Origin: Methanosarcinales archaeon
GTDB lineage: Archaea; Halobacteriota; Methanosarcinia; Methanosarcinales; Methanogasteraceae
Reading direction: 5' to 3'
Assembly: GCA_030672345.1 (NCBI GenBank)
Contig: DAOVGO010000126.1
Span: 1 to 13,994, forward strand
DNA: 13,994 nt
This document shows positions 1 through 7,663 of the stretch, in pieces; within the stretch, counting starts at the first letter, position 1, and each line of letters begins with the position of its first letter. The position numbers were made by a program, and so were the translations under genes. The notes under the pieces are model-generated. The model was not told the DNA's origin and did no database searches. It saw only the letters and a list, made by a program, of their open reading frames with translations.

Positions 1-48
1 TTTGGTCTGACACTTGAGCACCACGCAAAATCGACAGCCATGTTCTAA
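1..48 (+). CDS. Possible 3' end of an upstream gene (partial)
   Basis: Frame 1 is open from the window edge for 15 codons and ends in TAA at 46-48. The last residues read FGLTLEHHAKSTAMF. It is too short to recognise, and an open run of this length is expected by chance, so this is only a candidate tail of an upstream gene. The 39 bases between it and the aspartate kinase contain an AAGGAG at 63-68 but no clear TATA box. Confidence 0.15.
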   Translation, partial: FGLTLEHHAKSTAMF

Positions 49-87
49 CCGCTACCTTTTTCAAGGAGCATCGCCCCCTTACCAGAT

Positions 88-1482
88 ATGCGGTTGATCA
101 TGAAGTTCGGTGGTGCTTCGATTGCGGACGGCGAGAAGATAAAATGGGTCGCCGAGTTGATAAACCGGTACCGTGAGCATGAACTGATCGTCGTGACCTC
201 TGCTCTTAAGGATGTCACCGATCATCTGCTTGAGCGGGCGGATGCGGCAGCAGATGCAGGCAGTATCGAATCGGTCCATGAATTGATCGAGCATCTGCGG
301 GATCTGCATAACGATGTGGCGAGCATCGCAATCAATGACCCGGTGATCCTTGATCAGGTAGTAAACGAATTGGACGGTCGCATTCACAGACTCAATCAGG
401 CTTTGACCGGGATATGCTATCTCGGCGAATTAACTTCCCGTTCCCGTGATTATATATCCTCCTACGGCGAACTGCTTGCAGCACCGATATTATCAGGAGC
501 GCTGCGGTCGATTGGCATGTCGTCTGTACACCTTACGGGCGGAGAGGCTGGAATCGTGACCAACAGCAGATATGGGGATGCAAAACCGCTTGAGGATACC
601 CGCGAGCGAATATGCCAGAGGCTGACCCCGCTGATCGGTAAATGCGTGCCGGTTGTCGCGGGATTCATCGCAGAGAACGAGCACGGGATCACCACGACGC
701 TCGGGCGCGGCGGATCCGATTTCTCGGCATCACTGATCGGATCAGCGGTTCATGCGGACGAAATCTGGTTCTGGAAGGAGGTTTCAGGCATCATGACTGC
801 CGATCCGAAGATTGTGCCCGATGCGCGCACCATCCCGCAGATATCGTACATCGAGGTGATGGAACTGTCGTACTTCGGTGCAAAGGTGCTGCACCCGCGT
901 GCGATCGAACCCGCAATCAGAAACGACATCCCGGTACGGGTGCTCAATACCTCCGACCCCGACTTCACAGGCACGCTCGTGGTCAGGGATCAGCAGCAGG
1001 GTGGCGTGGTCGTGAAAGCGGTCACCGTGATCGAGGACATCGCTCTGATCAACATATCGGGCGCAGGCATGGTCGGCACCATCGGGGTCGCGGCACGGGT
1101 CTTTGGAGCACTGGCAGACGCCGGCGTGAACATCACCATGATCAGCCAGGGTTCGTCCGAAGCAAACATCTCCATCGTCGTCGAGGAGTCGAATCTGGAC
1201 AGTGCGGTGGATGCCATAAGGGCAGAGTTCAGGAACGGGATGGTACGTGAACTGACAGCGGACGCTGACGTGAGTGCGATTACGGTGGTCGGTGCAGGCA
1301 TGGCTGGCATCCCGGGGGTTGCCGCATCAGTCTTTACTGCGATGGGCGAGAACAACGTCAACGTGATCATGATCAGCCAGGGGTCTTCCGAGCATAACAT
1401 CTCGTTTGTGGTAGGAAACAAGGACGCGAAGAGAGCCGTTCGTGCGTTGCACAGCAAGTTCGGGCTCGGGGATCGGCGCTGA
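88..1482 (+). CDS. lysC: Aspartate kinase with tandem ACT domains
   Basis: Phosphorylates L-aspartate to 4-phospho-L-aspartate, the cytoplasmic entry step to lysine, threonine and methionine. The 464-aa protein has the usual single-function length. Residues 1 to about 290 form the amino-acid kinase domain: KFGGASI at 6-12 is the nucleotide-binding start and GRGGSD at 206-211 the substrate loop, followed by VSGIMTADP and the FGAKVLHPRAIEP segment. Two ACT domains follow at about 315-380 and 393-462, each with the MISQGSSE signature; in this family they bind the feedback amino acid, usually lysine or threonine, but which one cannot be read here. ATG 88 gives the family-typical MRLIMKFGG start. 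The AAGGAG at 63-68 lies 19 nt upstream, too far for a normal ribosome site, so a leaderless message is possible. No dapA/dapB neighbours, which often follow it in methanogens, are present. Confidence 0.95.
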   Translation: MRLIMKFGGASIADGEKIKWVAELINRYREHELIVVTSALKDVTDHLLERADAAADAGSIESVHELIEHLRDLHNDVASIAINDPVILDQVVNELDGRIHRLNQALTGICYLGELTSRSRDYISSYGELLAAPILSGALRSIGMSSVHLTGGEAGIVTNSRYGDAKPLEDTRERICQRLTPLIGKCVPVVAGFIAENEHGITTTLGRGGSDFSASLIGSAVHADEIWFWKEVSGIMTADPKIVPDARTIPQISYIEVMELSYFGAKVLHPRAIEPAIRNDIPVRVLNTSDPDFTGTLVVRDQQQGGVVVKAVTVIEDIALINISGAGMVGTIGVAARVFGALADAGVNITMISQGSSEANISIVVEESNLDSAVDAIRAEFRNGMVRELTADADVSAITVVGAGMAGIPGVAASVFTAMGENNVNVIMISQGSSEHNISFVVGNKDAKRAVRALHSKFGLGDRR

Positions 1483-1547
1483 AATGCACCCCGGATAGTT
1501 CGACAGCGTCTCGATCATCAGTTGACGCCCCTGGTAAACTCTCTGAT

Positions 1548-1569
1548 TTTGATCCGGCTTTGATCCGGC
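1548..1569. repeat. 11-bp tandem repeat, two copies
   Basis: TTTGATCCGGC occurs twice head to tail at 1548-1558 and 1559-1569 in the spacer after the aspartate kinase. It contains no obvious palindrome. It may be a replication-slippage duplication or a weak tandem regulator site; nothing in the sequence decides. Confidence 0.6.
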
Positions 1570-1602
1570 ATCATACAAGCTAACAGTCCCCGAGCACGGC
1601 AA

Positions 1603-1615
1603 ACATTTATTAAGT
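1603..1615 (+). promoter_or_regulatory. Possible TATA box upstream of the 62-aa ORF
   Basis: An ATTTATTAAG stretch is centred about 25 bp before the TTG at 1634, the archaeal spacing for a leaderless start. The rest of the spacer 1483-1827 (345 bp) holds only the tandem repeat, the doubtful small ORF and the FKBP promoter. Confidence 0.3.
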
Positions 1616-1633
1616 AACAAAACTCATCCAAAC

Positions 1634-1822
1634 TTGAGTAAACGGATATGCTATAGTGAGTTCGGATATAAAGTTGTATATCCATCGGCTCTTAACAGTT
1701 ACAGAACAAAAGGAGAGCGAATTTCAGAAATGGTTCACCACAATAGACACATTGAAAGTGTTGCGGTGTCTGACCCATCAATTATCATTAATATAAAGAA
1801 TATATATAAATCCGTATGGTGA
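1634..1822 (+). CDS. Hypothetical 62-aa ORF, doubtful
   Basis: A TTG-initiated frame of 62 codons ending in TGA 5 bp before the FKBP start. The product is not recognised. It has no signal peptide, membrane segment or metal motif; the C-terminal part (VSDPSIIINI) faintly recalls the tail of nucleotidyltransferases, but this is too weak to use. In its favour are a TATA-like stretch about 25 bp upstream and the close spacing to the next gene. Against it are its low G+C compared with neighbours, the non-ATG start, and the fact that its 3' end overlaps the AT-rich promoter expected for the FKBP gene. It could be a decayed gene tail or chance. Confidence 0.25.
   Translation: MSKRICYSEFGYKVVYPSALNSYRTKGERISEMVHHNRHIESVAVSDPSIIINIKNIYKSVW
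1788..1811 (+). promoter_or_regulatory. TATA-box promoter for the FKBP operon
   Basis: Two overlapping AT boxes, ATTAATATAAAG at about 1788-1798 and TATATATAAAT at 1801-1811, sit 22-35 bp before the TTG start at 1828. With the usual archaeal spacing of about 26 bp to the transcription start, the message would be leaderless or have a leader of under 10 nt. Confidence 0.55.
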
Positions 1823-1827
1823 TATGA

Positions 1828-2487
1828 TTGTCTATAGAAGATAAAGATTTTATAAGGATGAATTATACCGGGCGGTTTGAGGATGGCACGGTCTTTGATA
1901 CCACCGATGAAGCGATCGCAAAAGAAAGCGGTATATATGGTGAAAACGCCAGATATGAGCCGTTCATCGTCATCGTTGGCGCAAAGCACGTCGTGGAAGG
2001 GTTGGATGAGGATTTCATCGGAAAAGATGCCGGGTATCACGGAACAGTTGAGGTTCCGCCTGCGAAAGGCTATGGCGAACGCAAACCAGAGTTGATAACG
2101 ACACATTCTATTTCCGGGTTCAAGGATAAGCCTGTGAAAGGGATGCGGGTGAGCATCGATGGAAAAGCGGGCACGGTTGTCATGACGATTGGGCGCAAGG
2201 TGCGGGTCGATTTTAACAACCCGATGGCTGGCAAGACCATGATCTTCGATTACAGTATCGAAGATGTCATCGATGACGACCTTGAGAAGATCAGGTACTT
2301 GCTGAAATCATACTTTGCGATCGATTTTGATGTGGAGATCGACGATGATAATGTTCTGATCGAATCTCCGCAGGGTCTGCGCTTCAATGAGCGGTGGCTG
2401 ATCCTGAAAGAGAGACTCGCACAAGAATTACTCCAATCACTCGATATTGAGAGCGTAAAGTTCGTTGAAACGTACTTAGAATCATGA
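1828..2487 (+). CDS. FKBP-type peptidyl-prolyl cis-trans isomerase (archaeal long type)
   Basis: Catalyses cis-trans isomerisation of proline peptide bonds and acts as a folding chaperone in the cytoplasm. At 219 aa it matches the long archaeal FKBP/SlyD type. The FKBP fold begins with DFIRMNYTGRFEDGTVFDTT (residues 7-26), continues through VVEGLD and the AKGYGER loop, is interrupted by the insert-in-flap chaperone domain (about 85-130), and resumes with VDFNNPMAGKT, the conserved closing strand. Residues about 150-219 are the C-terminal extension of the archaeal long form. TTG 1828 is chosen because an in-frame TGA lies immediately upstream (1825-1827) and because family members begin a few residues before DFIR; ATG 1858 would remove the first strand. 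The stop overlaps the next ATG (ATGA at 2484-2487), so the two genes are co-transcribed and probably translationally coupled. Confidence 0.92.
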   Translation: MSIEDKDFIRMNYTGRFEDGTVFDTTDEAIAKESGIYGENARYEPFIVIVGAKHVVEGLDEDFIGKDAGYHGTVEVPPAKGYGERKPELITTHSISGFKDKPVKGMRVSIDGKAGTVVMTIGRKVRVDFNNPMAGKTMIFDYSIEDVIDDDLEKIRYLLKSYFAIDFDVEIDDDNVLIESPQGLRFNERWLILKERLAQELLQSLDIESVKFVETYLES

Positions 2488-3632
2488 AAGCGTGTATTAT
2501 GTGCGGCGGCGAGGGCACAAGACTGCGTCCGATGACGCTTGAGCGCCCCAAGCCATTGATCCCGCTTCTGAACAAACCATCGGTCACACATCTGATCGAG
2601 CACCTGAGGGATGAGGGGTTCACAGAGATCGTGATGACACTTGGTTATCTCGGCGATATGATCGAAAGCGAGGTCAGCCGCATCAAGGATATTAATATCA
2701 GGTCTGTCTATGAAGAGACCGCACTCGGCACTGCGGGCGGAGTTAAGAACGCCAGAGCATATCTCGAAGATGGCAGTTTTATGGTTCTTGGTGGTGACCA
2801 TGTCCTTGATATGCAATTAAGCGAGATATACCGATTTCACGAGCGGAACGATGCCATGGTCACCATCGGGCTGATCTGCATCGACGATACCGCTGAATAC
2901 GGGATATGCGATATGGATTCAGAGAATGTGATACATCGATTCCTTGAAAAGCCAAATCCTGGAGAGGTGTTCAGCAATCTTGTGAATACCGGGATTTACG
3001 TCTGCGATCCTGAGATACTGGACTGGATTCCTGACGGGGAGATGTACGACTTTGCAAAGAACGTCTTTCCTGCCCTGCTCGATGCAGGCAAGCAGATCGA
3101 CGGCTATCTGGTGCAGGGCAGGTGGACAGATATCGGCAATCACGAGATGTACCGGACTGCCTGCAAATGGAAGCTCGACCGGATGTTTGAGATGCCTGCC
3201 AGCAAGTACAGAGACGCGTCCGCGAGCGCGAGGATCAAAGATCCTGTTGCGATCGGAGATGGCGTCGATATCGGCTCATCCATGATCGTCGGACCAGTGA
3301 TGATCGGCGAAGACACGGTCATCGGCGATCACGTACTGATAGGACCACATACAACGATCGGATCAGGCTGCGTGATCGAGGACGGCGTGCATATTCTAAC
3401 TTCCTATATATTTGATAATGTTCACATCGAAAAGGGTTCGGCAATGTTCAGTTCTATCGTCGATAACGACGTTTACATACACCGGAACTGTACGCTTGAA
3501 ACCGGGACGGTGCTCGGACAGAGAGTGGTCGTTAGGGACGATGCAATCATCTCTGGCGTCCGGATATGGCAGGGTATAACCGTACCGGAGGGTGCGCATG
3601 TGATGGCTAATATGACCGATGCAATAGCATGA
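2484..3632 (+). CDS. Sugar-nucleotide pyrophosphorylase (NDP-sugar synthase) with left-handed beta-helix tail
   Basis: Transfers a nucleotidyl group from an NTP to a sugar 1-phosphate, supplying activated sugar for surface glycans or glycosylation. The 382-aa protein has an N-terminal nucleotidyltransferase domain (1 to about 235): GGEGTRLRPMT at 8-18 with the RPKP signature lysine at 23, then LGTAGGV, the metal-binding GGDH, FLEKP and WTDIGNHEMY. Residues about 250-365 are hexapeptide repeats rich in IG and VI pairs, forming a left-handed beta-helix. This architecture is shared by archaeal mannose-1-phosphate guanylyltransferases and glucose-1-phosphate thymidylyltransferases, and the substrate cannot be decided from sequence. 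The usual AGG before the P-loop is CGG here (Cys7). It overlaps the FKBP gene by 4 bp. The archaellin downstream, carrying six glycosylation sequons, could be one user of its product, but this is inference. Confidence 0.92.
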   Translation: MKACIMCGGEGTRLRPMTLERPKPLIPLLNKPSVTHLIEHLRDEGFTEIVMTLGYLGDMIESEVSRIKDINIRSVYEETALGTAGGVKNARAYLEDGSFMVLGGDHVLDMQLSEIYRFHERNDAMVTIGLICIDDTAEYGICDMDSENVIHRFLEKPNPGEVFSNLVNTGIYVCDPEILDWIPDGEMYDFAKNVFPALLDAGKQIDGYLVQGRWTDIGNHEMYRTACKWKLDRMFEMPASKYRDASASARIKDPVAIGDGVDIGSSMIVGPVMIGEDTVIGDHVLIGPHTTIGSGCVIEDGVHILTSYIFDNVHIEKGSAMFSSIVDNDVYIHRNCTLETGTVLGQRVVVRDDAIISGVRIWQGITVPEGAHVMANMTDAIA

Positions 3633-3634
3633 TG

Positions 3635-3643
3635 TTTTTATAC
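3635..3643 (+). promoter_or_regulatory. TATA box for the archaellin gene
   Basis: TTTTTATAC starts 2 bp after the pyrophosphorylase stop and is centred 37 bp before ATG 3676, predicting a transcription start near 3665 and a leader of about 10 nt with no strong Shine-Dalgarno. The archaellin is therefore probably transcribed separately from the FKBP operon. Confidence 0.5.
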
Positions 3644-3675
3644 TATGACTGCCGATTATAACATTGGGGTAGCGT

Positions 3676-4641
3676 ATGAAAGCAAACCGACACATATATC
3701 ATCAGGATAACTCAGCGCAGGTCGGCATAGGCACGCTGATCATATTCATATCGATGGTACTCGTGGCTGCGGTAGCGTCCGCGCTTCTCATCAAGACTTC
3801 AGGCGTACTCCAGCAGAAGGCATCCCAGACCGGTCAGGAGACGACGCGGGAGGTCGCTTCGAACCTTCGTATCGATCGGATCATCGGGGAACGGGATTAT
3901 TATCTGTCGCTTAACCTGAACGATTCCGGCTCTTTCAGGAAGGACGATGGTTCGGAACTGACTGTTTTTACGTACACATCCCCGGTCGGTGGCTATGTCG
4001 AGATCGAGAATCCAAACAAAACCGCATCCTTTTCCATAACCGTCAATAGCAGCGATGCCAAGGACTTTACCAACATCTCACAGACGGTCTCGGCAGAGAG
4101 CGTGTATGAATGCTATCTCGAAAAACCAGGAACATACCTCGTAAATTCAGGCAGCAATTCCGTCAACGTAACTGTAGAGCAGGACAATTATGAGTATGGA
4201 TATATATCAAAACTCCGCATCACCATGTCGCTTGGTCCGGGAAGCGAGGACATCGATCTGTCGCAGTTGATCGTGTATCTATCAGATGCAACGCATACAG
4301 CGGATGTCAATTATCATCTTGGGAAGAGTGAGGGCGTCTATTTCGCGAATAATACTGCAACCTCCAAGTATTTTTCGATCAGTTCGATACGGATCAGGGA
4401 TGACACTTCCTTCGATGCGACCCAGCCGGTGCTTCGAAGCGGGGATGTGATGGAGGTGACCGTGGACGTGCGGAAGGTCTTCAAGTACGGAGGCGCATAC
4501 CCGGATCCATCATACACCGGAATTGCCACCAGGACATCCCTTGATCTGCAGATCAGACCTGAGGCGGGATCGCTTGTGATACTCGAGATCACAACTCCGG
4601 GGTCGTACTTCAAGTCCAAGTACATACAGCTCCTGATATGA
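3676..4641 (+). CDS. flaB: Archaellin (archaeal flagellin) with type III signal peptide
   Basis: Structural subunit of the archaellum, or an archaellin-like filament. The N-terminus has a short charged leader (residues 1-13), a likely prepilin/preflagellin peptidase cleavage site before AQVGIGTL (14-21), and a hydrophobic helix at about 19-42 running into the KTSGVLQQKASQTGQ segment typical of archaellins. The remaining 280 or so residues are the exposed beta-rich domain. At 321 aa it is longer than many archaellins of about 200-230 aa. Six N-glycosylation sequons are visible at N82, N114, N124, N133, N164 and N225, consistent with AglB-dependent glycosylation. No motor or assembly genes (flaC-J) and no second archaellin lie in the window, so it is isolated here. 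Its stop overlaps the ATG of the broken DUF2283 gene. A pilin-like role is the main alternative. Confidence 0.88.
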   Translation: MKANRHIYHQDNSAQVGIGTLIIFISMVLVAAVASALLIKTSGVLQQKASQTGQETTREVASNLRIDRIIGERDYYLSLNLNDSGSFRKDDGSELTVFTYTSPVGGYVEIENPNKTASFSITVNSSDAKDFTNISQTVSAESVYECYLEKPGTYLVNSGSNSVNVTVEQDNYEYGYISKLRITMSLGPGSEDIDLSQLIVYLSDATHTADVNYHLGKSEGVYFANNTATSKYFSISSIRIRDDTSFDATQPVLRSGDVMEVTVDVRKVFKYGGAYPDPSYTGIATRTSLDLQIRPEAGSLVILEITTPGSYFKSKYIQLLI

Positions 4642-4918
4642 GATGTGATGAAAGCCATGGCAGAGACGGTAGGGTTTATTATGATAAAGGGATGGATACA
4701 CTGGATATATGGTTCAGTGACCCGCCAGAAGAGGGATTTTCAAGAGAAATAAGTGATGGAATCATTATAAATATAATTCTGAATCAAGAGTGGTTGGAAT
4801 CGAGATACTGTTTCTATCAAGACAGAAAGCAGTAGTTAATTCGATGCCTGCTGAGATAGGGGTGGAATTCAAGAAAATTGTCAATGAATTCGCGAATACT
4901 GTCAAAATCATCGCTTAA
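4638..4918 (+). pseudogene. DUF2283 family small protein, frameshifted
   Basis: DUF2283 proteins are short (about 60-95 aa), of unknown function and often near toxin-antitoxin genes. The ATG at 4638 overlaps the archaellin stop. The first part reads VYYDKGMDTLDIWFSDP and then REISDGIIINI, matching the family pattern YDKE-D-LYI followed by SREI-DG-I. In that frame translation ends at TAG 4833-4835 after an unrelated tail. In another frame, from about 4778, the sequence reads SESRVVGIEILFLS and stays open to TAA 4916-4918. RVVGIEIL is the family's conserved C-terminal motif. One base lost (or two gained) at about 4775-4781 therefore split a gene of roughly 93 aa. The joint contains no slippery heptamer. 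A sequencing error or a genuine pseudogene are the two explanations. Confidence 0.75.
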
Positions 4919-4933
4919 AATATTCATCTTTGA

Positions 4934-5737
4934 ATGATGAAAGCCTACATCCTTGATCTCGATGGCGTGATCCATCGCGGCAGCAATCCAATCGATGGCG
5001 CGGTTGATGCGGTCAACCGGCTGCGAGACCGCGCAAAAGTGCTCTTCCTGACGAACAACTCGACCCGGAGCAGGGCGGCTGTTGCGGCGAGACTGAGCGC
5101 AACAGGCATCAGGTGCGAGGAAGGCGATGTGATCACTGCCGGGTATGCCGCTGCCGTCTACATCCGGAAACGATACGGTGCTGGCACGGTCTACCCGATC
5201 GGTGAAACGGGTTTGATCGAGGAACTGGAATTACAGGGACACGCAATCAGCGAGGACGCTCGTTTCGTTGTTGTCGGGCTTGATCGCGACTTCAGTTACG
5301 AGAAATTGAGAATCGGTCTCCGGAACATCGTGAATGGCGCAAAATTCATCGCAACGAACACGGATCCGGTTCTTCCGACAGAAGACGGCTTCGTGCCGGG
5401 TGCGGGCGCAATTGTCAGTGCGCTTGAGACCGCCTCCGGGCAGTCGCCGGTTGTCACAGGAAAGCCAGAACCACAGATCATGGAGATCGTACTCGATCAT
5501 CTGGGGCTTGATGCGGAGGAGTGCGTGATTGTCGGTGACCGACTCGATACCGATATCCTTGCCGGCATCAGGTGCGGCATGAAAACGGTGCTCGTGCTTA
5601 CAGGGGTCGAGACCCGGGAGAGTCTTGAGCGGTCTGATATCAAGCCGGACTGCGTGGTCGGGAGCATAACGGAGCTTTTGGTAACGCCCGAAAGCGATGA
5701 CCCGATTCGTAGGGGCTGTTACATTACGCGGTGTTGA
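4934..5737 (+). CDS. HAD superfamily subclass IIA phosphatase (NagD / phosphoglycolate-glycerol phosphate type)
   Basis: A cytoplasmic Mg-dependent phosphatase acting through a phospho-aspartate. All four HAD motifs are visible in 267 aa: DLDGV at 8-12 (nucleophile D8, acid D10), TNNST at 40-44, the lysine of GKPEP (K177), and GDRLDTDI with the metal-binding acids D202 and D206. The large cap between motifs II and III and the TNNST box place it in class IIA with NagD, AraL and eukaryotic PGP/PLPP. The substrate (nucleotide, glycerol phosphate, phosphoglycolate or a sugar phosphate) cannot be told. ATG 4934 and ATG 4937 are adjacent starts; family alignment does not choose between them. It starts 15 bp after the DUF2283 remnant. 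An AT stretch at 4915-4924 is too close to serve well as its TATA box. Confidence 0.88.
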   Translation: MMKAYILDLDGVIHRGSNPIDGAVDAVNRLRDRAKVLFLTNNSTRSRAAVAARLSATGIRCEEGDVITAGYAAAVYIRKRYGAGTVYPIGETGLIEELELQGHAISEDARFVVVGLDRDFSYEKLRIGLRNIVNGAKFIATNTDPVLPTEDGFVPGAGAIVSALETASGQSPVVTGKPEPQIMEIVLDHLGLDAEECVIVGDRLDTDILAGIRCGMKTVLVLTGVETRESLERSDIKPDCVVGSITELLVTPESDDPIRRGCYITRC

Positions 5738-5793
5738 CACCCCCGCTCACAGGGTGTTGGGACAAAAACTATTCAGCTCCCTTTCCAAGGCTA

Positions 5794-6105
5794 ATGGGGC
5801 GCCACGCATTTCATGATCTCAAGATATCAGGGCTCTCCGATATCATGCGCGGGCAAGCTTCGGGCCGCGTCTCAGTCTCGCATCCGCCGGATCAAGCCGT
5901 TTTCTTGAGTGACTGCGCCAAATCGGCGCTTCAACCTAAAATTGACCGTTTTCGAATGCGAAGCATCGCCGAAGGCATAGCGAGCGCCCGTGATATTCTT
6001 CTAACCACCCCTGCGGATCTTCCCGAGAGCGAAAAAAGCATATCACACCATCCCGCAGCTCCTTTGCTTTTGAAAGTCACAAATACTTGCAGGGTAGAAA
6101 GGTAG
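5794..6105 (+). CDS. Unrecognised ORF in the HAD-cca spacer
   Basis: The 402-bp spacer 5738-6139 holds one plus-strand frame. It is open from GTG 5731 (overlapping the HAD stop by 7 bp) and has an ATG at 5794, giving 124 or 103 aa. The central part (residues like MRSIAEGIASARDILLTTPA) has protein-like composition, but no family, signal peptide or membrane helix is recognised. No TATA box or ribosome site supports it. The opposite strand also has a shorter open frame, so this may be chance or the remains of a gene. Apart from an imperfect palindrome around GATATC at 5823-5845, I see nothing else in the spacer. Confidence 0.2.
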   Translation: MGRHAFHDLKISGLSDIMRGQASGRVSVSHPPDQAVFLSDCAKSALQPKIDRFRMRSIAEGIASARDILLTTPADLPESEKSISHHPAAPLLLKVTNTCRVER

Positions 6106-6139
6106 GGGGCGCCCATGATCTGCCGAAGAATCGAAAATA

Positions 6140-7537
6140 TCACTTTACGCCGATTTTATCTGTGAAATATCCCTTCAAAAACTCCATATCAAATATATCG
6201 GCGATCTCTTTGCCTTCAGCCACGCCATATCCCGCGCGGATATGCTCACGCATCTGTTTTCCAAGCGCGCACGAGTGGAGTTCCGATTCAAGCAGATGCT
6301 TTGCCGATGTATATCTTCGATGGATATCGACCATGTACTGCCCGTTCTCGATATACACATTGGAAAACGTATCGTTATTCGTGAACTTACTTTTGAATCG
6401 CTCTGCATGTGCTCGCATGTATGCCGGTGGTCCGACATGCTTTCTTAACGCTGGAAGCCTTCCTGATTCGAGTTCAATCAATAACATGACGGTATCTGTG
6501 GTCTTGCTTGCGGACCGGATTCCTATGGCGCTTCCGAGCACTGTGAAATCATTTTCATCAAGCAAACCGATCGCTGACTGCCTCAGTTTGTACAACTGCG
6601 GATAAGCGATGTCCTCGACCATATCAGGAATCTCGAACGATATTGCGAGCAGATCTGTGCCTCTTGCATCCGTCGCTGCGATGATCTCTGATTTGCGCAC
6701 AGGCATCAAGGGTTTTGCAAAGAAGTATTCGATGGACGGCTCTGCTAAAAATCCGCGTGCGACGTCCACGAATGTGTAGAACTGATCGAGCGATAGCGCA
6801 GCTGCGACATTGCGGTTCGGGTCGGTCGGATCGATCACGGAGAGTGGCTCCCACACCCCGCCTGATGGGCTATGCTGGGCACCCTGCCTGGCACGCTGGG
6901 ACGTGGTGACCCCTGGCTCGATCAGCAGACCGTCTCTCCAGTTGCAGGCAGCCTCAAGCACCGCAAGGAACAAGCCGTAATGAATGATCAGCAGTTCGCA
7001 GAGAAACCCGGAAAACCCGCGTACCCGGAGTTCGGAGCCATAAACATGAGCGCATTTCATGAATTGTTTGAGCAGCAGCACCTCGTCCTCCAATCCACTA
7101 ATTCGTGGTAGGACGTACTGATTGTGGAAGGGAGTCCGATCCACTGCCGATCGCATCTCTTCCGGGCTTGCTATCTGATAACACGGCACCAGATCGACCC
7201 GGTAATCAGCGAATCGAGCATGGATGTATGGATGCTCGGCATATCGCGTTTCATAACTATCTGCACGATCTGCCACCAGTTTTGCAACGCGTAGCCCCTC
7301 GGTCTCGAGTTCCTCCCTTGTCAGGTCGGCAGAAAGCATTATAAACAGATCAAGATCGTGTGCCCCGGAAATCCATGTTTTCCGCGCCCCAGACCCCACA
7401 ACCTCACACCTAACGCCCTCTTCCCTGATATAACCGCAAACCCTGCGGCTGAGTTCTGCAAGTTCGTCGCGTTCCCCCTGAGTCGGTCTGACCGCTGTAA
7501 GAACGTTGTCAAGGATTGTCAGGATATCGTCTTGCAT
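6140..7537 (-). CDS. cca: CCA tRNA nucleotidyltransferase (archaeal class I)
   Basis: Adds or repairs the 3'-terminal CCA of tRNAs using CTP and ATP without a nucleic-acid template. The 465-aa length is typical. Residues 48-65 hold the class I signature GSGARKTWISGAHDLDLF with catalytic D61 and D63; the third carboxylate is D115 in YRVDLVPCY. The segment LLLKQFMKCAHVYGSELRVR followed by GFSGFLCELLIIHYG belongs to the central nucleotide-recognition and archaeal tail region. The C-terminal third matches the tRNA-binding body and tail. The gene is transcribed towards the HAD gene and is not in an operon. A weak CATATGAGTA stretch at about 7578-7588 is the only candidate TATA box upstream. Confidence 0.95.
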   Translation of the reverse strand: MQDDILTILDNVLTAVRPTQGERDELAELSRRVCGYIREEGVRCEVVGSGARKTWISGAHDLDLFIMLSADLTREELETEGLRVAKLVADRADSYETRYAEHPYIHARFADYRVDLVPCYQIASPEEMRSAVDRTPFHNQYVLPRISGLEDEVLLLKQFMKCAHVYGSELRVRGFSGFLCELLIIHYGLFLAVLEAACNWRDGLLIEPGVTTSQRARQGAQHSPSGGVWEPLSVIDPTDPNRNVAAALSLDQFYTFVDVARGFLAEPSIEYFFAKPLMPVRKSEIIAATDARGTDLLAISFEIPDMVEDIAYPQLYKLRQSAIGLLDENDFTVLGSAIGIRSASKTTDTVMLLIELESGRLPALRKHVGPPAYMRAHAERFKSKFTNNDTFSNVYIENGQYMVDIHRRYTSAKHLLESELHSCALGKQMREHIRAGYGVAEGKEIADIFDMEFLKGYFTDKIGVK

Positions 7538-7663
7538 GTATTTCGTGCCCTTTCCCGTGTTCTGGTTGTTCAGGTATTACTCATATGTGCGATCATGATT
7601 CTTTAACCTGTCAGGTCGTCCTGTTTATATATCAGACATTACCTGTGGATTGGCAGGACATCC

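Noticed and set aside
642..1250. A 202-codon plus-strand frame inside the aspartate kinase gene
   Set aside because: It is Arg/His/Gly-rich, has no recognisable motif and lies wholly within a clear gene in another frame; it is a shadow of that gene's codon composition.
990..1457. A 155-codon minus-strand frame opposite the ACT domains
   Set aside because: Its Ala/Thr/Met-rich composition mirrors the codons of the kinase on the other strand; no motif or promoter.
4770..4785. Programmed ribosomal frameshifting in the DUF2283 gene
   Set aside because: There is no slippery heptamer and no obvious downstream stem; simple mutation or sequencing error is more likely.
5862..5876. GGGCCGCGTCTCAGT resembles the reverse complement of a conserved 16S rRNA segment
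   Set aside because: The match covers only about 15 bases with a mismatch, and flanking bases do not continue as rRNA; treated as chance.
5738..6139. Considered whether the spacer encodes a structural RNA (SRP or RNase P RNA)
   Set aside because: None of the conserved SRP or RNase P core blocks I know were found on either strand.
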